DNA of 64,000 bases from Carnegiea gigantea (taxonomy: Eukaryota > Streptophyta > Magnoliopsida > Caryophyllales > Cactaceae). This document shows, piece after piece, positions 36,437 to 47,900 of the stretch (position 1 is its first letter; each line of letters opens with the position of its first letter). Under the pieces are notes generated by a model, which ran no database searches, was not told the origin of the DNA, and saw only the letters and a program-made list of their open reading frames with translations. The stretch lies in NCBI GenBank assembly GCA_029747015.1, contig JAKOGI010001364.1, positions 76,760-140,759 of the forward strand, read 5' to 3'. A program made the translations under genes and the position numbers.

Positions 36437-36625
36437 CTTAACACACAAAACCAATTAGCACAAAATAATAAGTTAGTCAACAAAAAAAATGTAACCATGT
36501 GAGCAGAAGGTATAATCTAGTGAGCAAACATATATAACCTTGGTAAGCAGACACTAGTAATTAGTGAGCAGAAAGCAATAACTTGGTGAGCACATTAATA
36601 AACAGAAACCGGAGAGACGGCTCAC
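36437..36625 (-). repeat. Transposase intron with antisense copies of the motif
   Basis: The intron starts GTGAGC and ends GTTAAG on the minus strand and separates FNLCWQR from LVKEYKCAW. Four GTGAGC cores lie inside on the plus strand, so the transposase pre-mRNA would carry GCTCAC instead. Confidence 0.8.
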
Positions 36626-37914
36626 CTCTGCCAACATAAATTAAACTCTGCTTCTGTATCACATCTCATCAAAACATGGTCAAACTTGTCAACAAATCCA
36701 TCGAATACCCTAAGATGACCAATATTCTTTTTTGAATTCTCCAAGATGTGCCAAGTACACAACATATGCTTTGCCAAGAGGAAGACCTTTTCAATAATAT
36801 TTACCATAGAAAATGCTTGGTCCGTCATCATAGTTTTCGGTTGCACATTATCCATAACTTCCAAAAATGTTTAAAATAACCACACAAAGCTCTCAATCTT
36901 CTCATTCATCAAAAACCCACATCCCACCATAATATTCTTCACATGATGATGCGTACAAATAAAAGATGCACATATCATCTCATAATGATTGGTCCTATAT
37001 GTCTTGTCAAATACAAGAAGATCACCAAACAACAAGTAATCACATTTTATTTTTGAATCTCTCCAAAAGAAGCTGATCAAACAATCATCCTCGTCCAATT
37101 TAAACTTATAAAAAAATTCTTGCTCGTTGACATACCTAGATTCTAAAACACACATCAAATGATTGGCATCGCCTCCATCTATAGTCCTCTTGACTTCATT
37201 TGCAACACTATTGTATGTATCCCTTTCACTAAAACCAAGTAATGGTGAACCACCAGCCTCACGTCTTAGAAGCTGATAAGCATGCAAAACCTTCATGACA
37301 TTTCTTCTCATCTTTTGGAAAAAGTCCACATGAGCTTTCTCGAATTTTTTATGTGACCTTAACTTATGCGCCTCATCTTCCAAAAGTAATTCATGATTAT
37401 GAACAATTTCATGCTTCTTACAAACTCATTTCCCATTAGGTTCAATATAAAATATAGCCCTAACTTTACAATTACACCTCCGATCTTTTTTCCCGGACAC
37501 CTTTTAATACCTTATTTGCTGCAACAAAACTCCCTTCAGCGAACCTCTTGTGAACCCTCTCGCCTTCACAACTTGTCACACATAATGGAAAACCCCTTAC
37601 GGGAAGCATCCTTGTTGTATACCTCAAATACTGCATCTATAGAATTGACCCTCTTACCAATCAGCTCCGATTCATCAGATTCCTTCACTTCAACAACACG
37701 TCCATCATCATCTACATATTTCTCCTTATCAATCACAACATAATTAGATACACTACCAACAACATTATCATCATCAGAAGCCACGCCTTTGCCCTTTGAA
37801 CCACCAGTAGGATTACACAAAATCCTAACATAATCATCAGCATCAATCGCCTCAGCAACACAACGATCAAATGTAGATATGAAAAATAAAGTATCATTTG
37901 CAACAACAACATGA

Positions 37915-38460
37915 CTTTTGTGGTGAGCTATAACGCATAATTGGCGAGTACAATCTTCATTTTAGTGAGCCAAATGCTTATATTAGTGATCACAAAATGT
38001 TATGCAGTGTAGTCGAAGGTGACAGATTTTTTATAGTGGCCTATATTAATTATAGTGAGCTATTATTTTCCATGGTAGGCACAAGATTGAATATAGTGAT
38101 TACATTTGGTGAGTAGAGAAACTGATAAATGATTGCTGAATACAAGCTGGATCCCAATGAGCTAAATGTATTTCTTTAGTGAGCCAACGACTATATTTAG
38201 TGAGCACATAACTTATATTGGTGAGTTGTTATTTCTCATATGTACATAAAAACAATAAAAATATCATTTGGAAAAATAACCATAACATTTGTAGCGAACT
38301 ATAATGCAAAATCGATGAGCATAGAGTTCAATTCTAATAAGTCAAACATTTCTTTTAGTGAGCAAAAAATTACTCTGTAGTAGAAGGCAACATATTCTTT
38401 ATAGTGAGCTAAATATATACATTTGCTGGCCAATGACTATATTTAGTGAGCACACAACTC
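37915..38460 (+). repeat. Last TTTAGTGAGC repeat block
   Basis: About eight exact GTGAGC cores on plus, in a non-coding gap between the first transposase exons (minus) and the sequence near 38800 that may encode its N-terminus. Orientation is unchanged although the host gene is on the other strand. Confidence 0.8.
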
Positions 38461-39149
38461 ATAATGGTAAGCTATCGTTTCTCATATGTTATCAACCAAA
38501 ATTCATATATAACGAAGTATATTCAAGAATTAAACCAAAAAACCATTGTACACTCGTATCTTAAACCGAATTAACACAATATACAACTCAAAACACCAAC
38601 TAAGCATTTTGCCAAAATACAGAACAACGAATCGCAAACACCAACTATATATTCAAACCAACAATTGCATTATATTTTCAGAACATGGCAACATAATAAT
38701 GAATGCAATCTAGTTTAAACAACTCAAAATTAACTCTTCAAAACCCAAAACTAATGCATATAACTTCTGAATCCGAAAATAAAAACAGAGATCCAAAAAA
38801 TGCTATCAAACCTAACGAAGAATTCGTATTTGACGAAGATTTAACATCAATAGCAACATTAAGATCAAACTCAACTATTCAATAATTGCTGATTGCTAAA
38901 GTAATTAGAGCAGCGAGCATAAATCAGTGGGAGAATAGGAAGAATGAAAACTGCAAATTCAAAAAACTGAGAAGTTTGAATTTTTTTAAGGGGTAGTTGC
39001 TGGACTGAAAACGGCTGGTGGTGGGCCCGGGTGGACAATTGAAATTTCCATCTGGTTGTACGTAATAAAATGTGTTACTAATGCATACACAAATATTATC
39101 AAGTTTAAACAACTATTTACGAATGCATATCACAAGTTTAAAACTAGTT

Positions 39150-40085
39150 TTTGATCAAATTGGGCATGTTCTTTTCAATTTATTATAAGTGTTTATTATC
39201 AACATTCAGCATTGATCTATACTTATTAATACCAATCAACGCTCATCAGTAGTAATCAACACTCGTCAGCATTTGGACATATTTCCTACTCACAATTTTA
39301 TACTTGATTAATACTGACCAACATTCATCAGTATTGATCAACACTCATCAGAACTCATTAGTACTAATCAGTAATAAGTTACTTATGATAAGTTAAAAAA
39401 ATAGTCATTAAAACTTATGTAGTAGAGTGATATGAGAACTCCATGGTAGTAATGCATCAAATTGACCTAGAACTAAAAGGAAAGAAGTGCATGACACTTG
39501 TATTATTTCATAGGGCAAGCACAACATTTTTAGGGCATGTTCATTTCAGTGATTGTAATGAGTGGTTATTAGTTGGGAGCAGCTAGGAGCGGTTGAGAGC
39601 GGTTGTGATTAGCAGTTAGTTGTTGTGAGTAGTTATGAGTCCTTAGGAGAAGTTGTGAGCAGTTGGCAGGCGTATGATTAACATTTATAAAGTAATCTGA
39701 GCAGTTACGAGCGGCTGCAAGTGGTTATGAGTTGCGCGAGCAGTTGAAAAGGGATTGAGGACAGTTAAGAACTATTGGAATTAACAGTTAGCTATTGGAA
39801 GCGATTGGAAGTAGTTGCAATTGGTCAAATGCTAAAATGATTATGCCCTTAATACGAAGCAAATTGTGCTTTTTTTGATTTTAAAAAACAGAAGAAGCCT
39901 AATTACCATAAACAGCAAGCTAACCTACCCACCAAAAAAAAAAAGAAAACAGATGAAAACATAACTAAAAGCATAATTATCCTTTTTACTTTAGGTTAGA
40001 CTAGACAACGAGTCCGGCAAGACAAAAACTAAATGACAAGTGATAACACAATTAAAAGCATGTTCTGCTTTAGACTAGATTTGAA
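39150..40085. repeat. Low-complexity spacer with two short-repeat clusters
   Basis: The part at about 39190-39370 repeats AATCAACACTCATCAGTA-like units, and 39540-39850 repeats GAGCGGTTGTGAGCAGTT-like units. Both follow a GGGCATGTTC start (39160 and 39533), which suggests two related hAT-like MITE ends. No inverted partner was found and no gene is visible. Confidence 0.45.
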
Positions 40086-40089
40086 CAAT

Positions 40090-41170
40090 GGATCTATCAA
40101 CACTTTTAGTTCGCGTCTCTAACCCAAGTTTGACTCCCAATTCGAGGGCCAAACTCAAGTTTGACTCTCAAGTTAAGACCAGTATTTGACTTTTGGGTTA
40201 GGCCATGTTTTAGTCCCAAGTCAAAGCTCAAGCCCAACTTTCACCCAAACTCAAGGCCCATGTTTAACTCTTTATTAAGGCCTACGCTTTACTCTCAATT
40301 CAAAGCCCAAACCCAAATTTGGCTCCAACTGAAAGTCCATGTTTGATTTTCAAGCCAAGGCAATGTTTTACACTCATATTTGGCTCCCAAGTCACGGATA
40401 AAAATCAAGATTGATTCCTCAGTCACGAACCAAACCTGAGTTTAACTCACAAGTCAAGACCTAAGTTTTACTCCCATGCTGAAGTCCAAGTTTAACTTCC
40501 AATTTAAGGCCTAAGCTCAAATTTTAATCTCAAGTTAAGGCCCATGTTTGACTTTCAGATCAAGACCCACATCTTACTCCCGAGTGAATGGGCAGCCCAC
40601 GTTTGACTCCCAAGTGAAAGCCTAAGCCTAAGTTTGACTCTCAACTGAAGCCCCAAAACCATATTTGATTTTCAAGTCAAGGCCTAAACGTAACTCCCAT
40701 ATTGATGCTTAAGTTTGATTCCTGGGACAAGACTCATGTTTGACTTCTGAGTCAAGGCCCATATTGGACTTTCAAGTCAAGCCCAAGTTTTACGTCCAAG
40801 TCAAGGCCCGGGTTTACGTCCAAGTCAAGGCCCAAGCCTATGTTTGATTCCAAGTCAAGGCCCATGTCTGATTTATAAGTCAAAGGACCAATCCTATGTT
40901 TGGTCCAAGCCTATGTTTGACTCCAAGTCAAGGCCCATGTTTGATTTCCAAGTCAAAGGACCAACCCTATGTTTGGCTCCCAAGTTTAACACCCAAGTTA
41001 TGGGCCATGTCTAACTTCCAGCTTAAGGCCCAAATTTAATTTCGACATCAGGACCCAACTTTACCTCCCAAGTAAAGGCCCATGTTTGACTTCAAAATCA
41101 AACCCCTAGCCTAAGTTTAACTCTAAGTGAAGGCCCATTTTGACTTCTAGTCTAGATAAAAGTCTACAAG
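40090..41170 (+). repeat. Degenerate minisatellite of CAAGTCAAGGCCCATGTTTG type
   Basis: About 1.1 kb is made of 25-45 base units in the style CCCAAGTCAAGGCCCATGTT followed by TGACT, with much variation. The closest relative in the window is the interior of the solo LTR at 9460-9880, which uses the same CAAGTCAAG vocabulary. It may be the remains of an LTR whose internal repeat expanded. Confidence 0.75.
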
Positions 41171-41174
41171 CCAC

Positions 41175-41924
41175 ATGCCCATATTTAACTGCCTAGTCAA
41201 GGCATTAGGCGTAATCTTTAGTCTTTACTCCAATTCCCAAGCACTCAAGTAGAGACTGAATCTAAGGATAAATATTTGTCCAAGCATTCAAATAGAAATT
41301 AAATTAGAGTATAAACATTTGTTCATATATAACAAATAGTTAAAGATGCGTATCAAATTCTTTCAAGCTTCAATACAGAAATACATTCGCCCACATTTGT
41401 GGGTACAAATTTGGACATAAAGGACAATCTTTCACCTCTAATCTTGTTCTCTAGAGTCAAGATTTCAACAACCTTCTCTAAAACACATGAATTTCGGAGG
41501 GCAACTTGCTGAAGGATAGTGAAGGCACACACGTTACTTCTCTCCCACCGCATGGGGATCCTTCCGGGGTGCATGAAGGATCTTATTGAATATTAGAATA
41601 AATGTTGAGAGTTGGTGTAGAGGGGTTTTAGTGAAAGACATGCGAAGGCAACACGATTAGGATATATAACAAATATTCAAATAGGCATGTTGTCGAACAA
41701 GTCCAACTTATGTCTACATGCAAGCGAGGAACTTGAGAATCACCCAATGTTGAATTACTATTCGACGAACAATCAATCAAATCACAAAGGCAATAAGGTT
41801 ACAGATTGATGCAACAAAAGGTTCTAAAGCGAGAAGTCTTACAACCAACAAGAGCCCAAGGATTCAAGTGAAAACGCATTTGAAATGCAAAACCTCAACC
41901 AAATAATGTGGAAGCTTTTAAAAA
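41175..41924. other. 3' flank of the GST gene
   Basis: This holds the likely 3' untranslated region of the theta GST. A minus frame of 73 codons at 41353-41574 is not recognised. I see no other structure. Confidence 0.4.
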
Positions 41925-44900
41925 TTAAGCCTCTTGTTGCTTAGAGCTCGCAACAATCTCATATAGAAGCTGGTGAATCTCATCAAAATAGGGATTTGTT
42001 GCATTCTTCACACGCTCCACCCATTTCTGAATCTTCTTGTACGGGCGTATCATCCTGTTCCTTTCCTCCATGGACAATATCTGCTCCAAAGGGTACAAAA
42101 CAACATTTTTCATCAGCACTGGTGGCAAATGGGAAAGCTAGGTTAGCCTATGTCCAAGTCGGGTAAGCCAGTGCAGGGGATTAATAAACCATCAAATTCG
42201 ACATGCTGAGTTGGTTGATGGTCTGGTCTAGCTCAACTACTTAGCTTGATTCAAGCCATTATTGCGACCAATTGCATGTCACTGGCTCTTGGACTGGGTT
42301 CATTCACATGTGAAACAATTAAGCTTCATTTTTCTCCTTTTTGTCAAAGTCAACTAGTTGTGTCCTAGTCGGTTTCTAGGGAAGCTAGTGCCAACTGTCA
42401 GCCCATTTAAATTGGTTCAAGCTGCTTCCCTTCCTGAACCAAATTAAGCTGACCGTGGCTCAGACTCAACTAGATGATTGGCTGGCACCAGTTGCCACGA
42501 GTATAGAACACGGGAAACCCATAACACGCTATTGAAGCATGGAACTTAACTGAACTGGTACCTTATATTTGCAGTTACAAAAATTTGAGAGAATGAAATT
42601 ATTAGAAGAAAAGAACTTTTTCGTGATGGAAAAGATCATAAGACTCGATAAATACAACCACCATTAGTTCATATTCCCTCACATTATTTTTGTATTCAAT
42701 CTCCTTTCCTTCTACCCCATTTCCTAGATCAAAATGTAAGAATGTGATTTCAAATGGCTCATGGTGCATGGTTCTCATAGAGGCAACTGTGGTTAGAAAT
42801 CAAATCATTTAAATATACAGATGTTGAGTTCACTTACTTCAAGTTGCATGATCTCGCAAACTAGGGAAAGGTCAGCAATGGAGGGTTGATCACGGGCGAG
42901 CAAGAAGCTGGCATCGTTTTTAAGCCACATTGTCTCAATGGTGGAGAAGGATGCAATCAACTTCCGCTCACATTCAGCTGCACCCTCCGGATTTGGGGGT
43001 TTCCCAAGCTTAGGTGCCACCACAGTGGTATTTATGTATCCCGCTGCACTCATCCCAAATTCAAACCAAAGCATTGATAAATATCCAAAATTCTTTGTCT
43101 CTCTTTTATGTTAATTAATATGTAGAAAATTTATAAGACAATGATACGACAAAATTAGAGATTGTGGAACCTTTTTTTCTCTTCAAATGGAGTTCATGTG
43201 TGCCTTTATCTATATGATTTGATTAATAATGGCCAAATCGATTTTGTAGTATGAAGACTCGCCATAGTATTGAAGTCGATTGCTCTATCTTATTTCAGAG
43301 ATAGACATGCCTAAACTGGTGATCACCTAAGCCTGAAAAACTGACCTAAATGATATGAAGCTAGACACAATTTGAACCTAAAACAAGTGCTACAAAGCAG
43401 CAGTTGAACCAAACCAACTATGACCAGCAGTAAGAGAACTCAAACCAATCAAAATATTAGTTATGACCCAAATAATCCATCGAACCTTTCAGAGCCAGTT
43501 AACTCGAAACCAATAGAACCCAAAGGTGACTTGACGCACAAGAACACATCATTTCTTTTTAAGTGGTGGTGGAGGTGTGCTTGTGAAGAAGGTGCATTAT
43601 GGAGAGCCATGGTTAATTCCATTCATAATAAAGACCATTTTAGGATGCCATCCAATACATTGTCATAAGTGCCACACGTGCAAATGATCCAATATATTGT
43701 CATAAGTGCCACACATTCAAATGATCCAATACATTGTCATAAGTGCCAGGGCCATGGAATGAAATCAACAAGCTGGCTAAAGAAGAGTCTCTTATCAAGG
43801 ACGCTCTTTTACAAAATCTCTTCTTAAAACTGGGAGATGGATCTACTGTTTGATTCTGGGGAGATCGTTGGGAGCAGACAATTCCCAATGTTTTATAGCG
43901 TATAATCTCAACAAAAGGAACCCATCTCAAATATGGGCTAGTTTGAAGGTCTTACACAGAGGTGGACTTTATCTTGGAAAAGAGGAAGAGTAACAGGAGA
44001 CTATAATGCTAGAGGCAGCCTTGATGCAGGCACATCCTATTAGGAATGATACAGGTGCGGTTTTCTGGTGTGGCAAGTCACATTTTTCTGTCAAATTGCT
44101 CCTTACTAAGGTAGAGGCAATTGCAGAGCAAGGGGTTTCCATTGATAGATTGGCGTGTAGTGTCTGGATGATTATAGCTCCACCAAAAGTTAAATTAATG
44201 ATGCGGTTAGCTTTGCGCGGTAAACTCAACACTAAGGCCTTGCTATGCAGAAAAGGAATTATTTCTCCCCAAGCAACACTAAGGCCTTGCTGTGCAGAAA
44301 AGGAATTATTTCTCCCCAAGCTGATAATTGTACATTTTGTTCCACCCATGCAGAAGACATTGATCATCTACTGGTTACCTGCTCAGTCTCATGGGATATT
44401 TGGTTGATGCTAGCATCTGAGTTAGGCAATGCTACAACAAGGCAGGCTACTTTTAGACAGCATTATAAAAGCCAGATTAGTCATACAATAAGGGACAAAA
44501 CCAGGAAGAAGCTATGAATTGCAACCCTTTTTGCAACGACCTGAAGCTTGTGGATGCAGACAAATGCCATGGTTTTTGATCACCAAGCCTAGGACACTAC
44601 AGCTTTAGTTCATACTATTCGTGGGAGAGTGGCTTCATGGTCTAGAACCTATAAGGAGAACACATTTTACACACTAGAGATGCTAGGAAGGAATTTTTCC
44701 TTCATCCCCATCCTGTTCTCTTAGTGTGTGCTAGTCCTGGTTGCCTTGATGTTAATTGTGGTCTGCTTGTTTGTATCATCTGAAGTGTTTCGTTTCCTTT
44801 CGCATCAATGTATTTTTTTGGTTGGGGGGGGGTAAGGGAGGGAACCAACAGAACCCAAATTCGACTCTAAGCCTCAAGGTCCGAAAAAAATGGATCATTT

Positions 44901-47900
44901 CTCTCATTGCTAATTTAGTTTTTAGATGGAATAATTCATTAAAGCAAAATGATAAATGTAAATATTTAATTAGAACTTGATTACATTATAATATCTTAAT
45001 AACGAGTAAAACAGGACACCAACCTGCACCTTGGCGTAAGTTGGTGTGATGCCAGTCCATTATGGCATGGAGCTTAGCCCTCGTGCGAAGATCAGTTGGA
45101 TACCTATATTTACAAAGCAGCGATTCTATAAAATTAGAGTTCATTAAACACATATGCACACTAGGTAGAATTTATAGGATTCCTTTAAAAAAGAAAACAA
45201 AGTGACGTATTCTGCTTCATAATAGGCAAATTAATTTTTTAAGAATGGAGAACATAGTATCTGTACTTACCAGTGTTCAGATACATTGTAGCAGCAAGCA
45301 AGGTATATGAGAATCGCATGGCTGCAAAAGAAGAAAAAGGATTATCTTGTCCACAAAGAAAGAAAATGGTCAGGAATTGGCACATGCAAATTTAGAATAT
45401 AGAGGAATAAGATAAATATTATTCAAGAGCCATAGTGACCAAAAGCATAATTGCTAATAGAAACACTGAAACAGGCTTTATAATATATCATAATTACACA
45501 CCCCCTCACTTGATGATCTTTTGGGCTTAAACGGTAGTTTGTTGTATCAACTTTTTGCAGATTGATGAGTGATTCAAGGCTATTGAGATTTGGACATGAG
45601 AGTTATCGCCTAGAATATTCTAATATCATATACTCAATAATTATCTCAATATAAAGTTTAAGTTAATAGTTGAAAATGCAAACATAAGTTTATAAAATAC
45701 TATAACACATATGCTATGAGAAGACATTTCTTTTTTTTTTTGGGGGGGGGGGGGGGGCTGCGGCATGGGGGGGACAGGAGGGGTAGACTTACCTTTCAAA
45801 TAGAGTAAAATCTCCATGCGCTATGGCCGGGACCTTCTTCATAGGATTGATTGCTGAAAGTTGGTCAATGTAAGCAATAAGTATAACTTCTTCGGTTAAT
45901 TCATAGTTATTTCATTCTGCCCTTTTGACCTTTTTTTTCTTTTTTCTTTTTTTGGGTTGGGGGGGTAGATGGGCCGATAATTAGTAGCAGGGAATAATAA
46001 GACAAGCCTTGCCAATTAATTGAAGGGTTTGAATTGCGGGTGCACTAAAAATAAATAAAAAAATAGAATAATCAAACAAATAAATTGGTTAATCGACCAA
46101 ATTCAACTAAAATGGGTTGGTTAACTGAGTGTGAAAAAAGTTCCAATGATCGGTTTGATATTGATTCAAGCAGCCTAAAAACCATTGGCTATTAGTAGTT
46201 AATTGAATCAAAAGGTCAAGTTTTTCCTCGTCTGTAAACCGAAACATCTAAACCCCTAAGGTACGAGTTCTCCTCTCCCCTCCCTTCAAATTGCCCACCC
46301 TTAGCCCCAAGCTCTCACTCTAGACTTCACTCTCGCTACTCACTCTTAGGCAGCGGCAGGAGCGACAACTCATTGCCCCACTCCTGGAGATGACATATGT
46401 CTCTGCATCTCTCTCTCGAGCTCCTCCAACAATGGCAAATTCAACTGTTTTTACTCTTTCTTCAGTGACTGTCCATTTCTCCTTGCCCTAGTGACCACTA
46501 CATTCATTCCTGCCCTTTTGTCTTGGCTCTGAAGTAGGGCTAGGTAACTAGTTGAGCTTGGATGGCCAAAACTGGCCCCAAATTGGAAATCTAAACCAAA
46601 TGATCCAAACCACACAGAAAATAGACCTGAACTCAAATTGACATGAGATCCAAGCCAAACTTTTTCCTACAAAGTTACTTTCCTTTTTATGACAATTTTA
46701 TTAGACCAAACATGAATTAACCCCGAGTCAACCTGAATCAAAAAAGTGATACTACCAAACTGAACCCAAACCAAACGGACTTAAAATTAGTGGACTTGAC
46801 CACAATTGTGATTCATGTGCCAGGTCCAAGGTTGGTCCATTAACAAAGTTGGTCAGGTCATGTCATCGTTGACCTAGTAATGAAATGAGTGGGTTGGGCT
46901 TTCCATGATGATAAATGAACCATGTCGAGCCCATTAGAGTTGGCCCACTTTCGACCCATTCTAAAAACGAGCAAACATGCATCAATAAACTCTATATAAT
47001 AGTCGTTGTTAATACATTACATATAAGTTATTGGTTATCAACTTGGCTAGGTGTAGCATGTTGATTCGTATGGTAGATATGTTGACAAAATATAGATAGG
47101 TTGTTAATAGACTAATCTGCTTGATCCGTTAATGTGCTCTAAATAAACCAACCTATTATTAAGCCAATTCATTTTCGCCCAACACTTCACATACTCTATT
47201 TTAAAAGAGACAACCCACCCACTTAATCCAGTGAAACACAACACATTGCCCACCACTACTCTAAGTCTCACCTATGGATCTTTCACACTATCTCTGTGGT
47301 TGGCTATGCTATAGATATCTCCTTTCTGTGTTTTCTCAACAGCTTCGAGGCTTTCAGCTATTGGAGATGGGCCACCAACTAAGATTGGCATTGAATTTGA
47401 GCTCTCAGCTAAGAGGAAAAGGTTCAGTTCCCTTTTGGGTGATCTTGAGGAGAATTGGAGACATTAAGTGCTTTTGACTTTAGATTTAACAGTTGTACCA
47501 CTATCATTATCTGTGCTAATTAAAGCATGGATAGCAACTGAAGCTGTTCTGCTATAGTAGAGATGTTCCCTCAATTCGTCCCTCAGTAGGTGATACAACT
47601 TAAACACAACGAAGCACTTGATCTAGGGATCATAAAGTGGATTTCAGTTTGATTACAGTGTGCATCTTGGCCAAACCCAAAATTGGTTAATTGAAAATTT
47701 AGTTTGAATTTTTCTTGAAAGGAGAATTTGATTAATCAAAGCTCTGACTAATTGGTCGAATTGAGTTTTTCAAATCTTATTGGGTTGATATCATTGTTCC
47801 CTCCTCGAAAAAATGAAATGTGTCCCCTAATCTTACCAAAGAGCAATTAGATTGCAACTGTAAATGCAGAGTCTTACTGAAAATCATCCAATCGAATTTG

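Larger units (their letters stand above)
35240..38880 (-). pseudogene. FAR1-type MULE transposase, broken
   Basis: The transposase of the Mutator-like element; the intact protein binds the terminal repeats and cuts and joins DNA in the nucleus. Reading the minus strand: an acidic N-terminus, then a degenerate FAR1 DNA-binding start (SIDAVFEVYNKDASRKGFSI near 37590), YNSVANEVKRTIDGGDANHL and FFWRDSKIKCDYLLFGDLLV with the first catalytic Asp in FDKTYRTNHY (near 36990). MMTDQAFSMVNIIEKVF with the second Asp (about 36830) and MLCTWHILENSKKNIG follow. After a 189-bp GT-AG intron (36437-36625) come a SSQKSESKNASSSKR block with the likely third acid and a SWIM zinc finger (CDCKKYSESGILCCHYL near 35930). 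Stops at about 36870, 36360 and 36190 kill the frame. A 181-bp tandem duplication disturbs the end. Confidence 0.82.
25967..39127. mobile_element. Large decayed Mutator-like element with C48 protease gene
   Basis: About 13 kb. It carries a C48 (Ulp1-type) protease gene on plus (about 28700-33880) and a FAR1-type MULE transposase gene on minus (about 35240-38880), converging around 34-35 kb, the gene pair known from plant MULEs that carry an Ulp1-like gene. The left terminal repeat is 25967-26050; a weaker inverted match lies at 39072-39127. A perfect 21-bp direct repeat sits just outside each end (25944-25964 and 39128-39148), longer than the 9-11 bp usual for MULEs. Both genes have stops, so the element cannot move by itself. 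The interior is filled with one-strand TTTAGTGAGC repeats. Ends are the best fit rather than proven. Confidence 0.75.

Noticed and set aside
26590..38460. CRISPR-like array
   Set aside because: The repeat is short and degenerate, the spacers are low-complexity AT sequence, and the DNA is eukaryotic with introns and transposons.
44245..44517. Independent small zinc-finger gene
   Set aside because: It is the zinc-binding end of a LINE reverse transcriptase.
47274..47477. 67-codon plus frame in GST intron 2
   Set aside because: No similarity recognised, antisense within an intron, no splice or promoter support; a captured fragment is possible but unproven.
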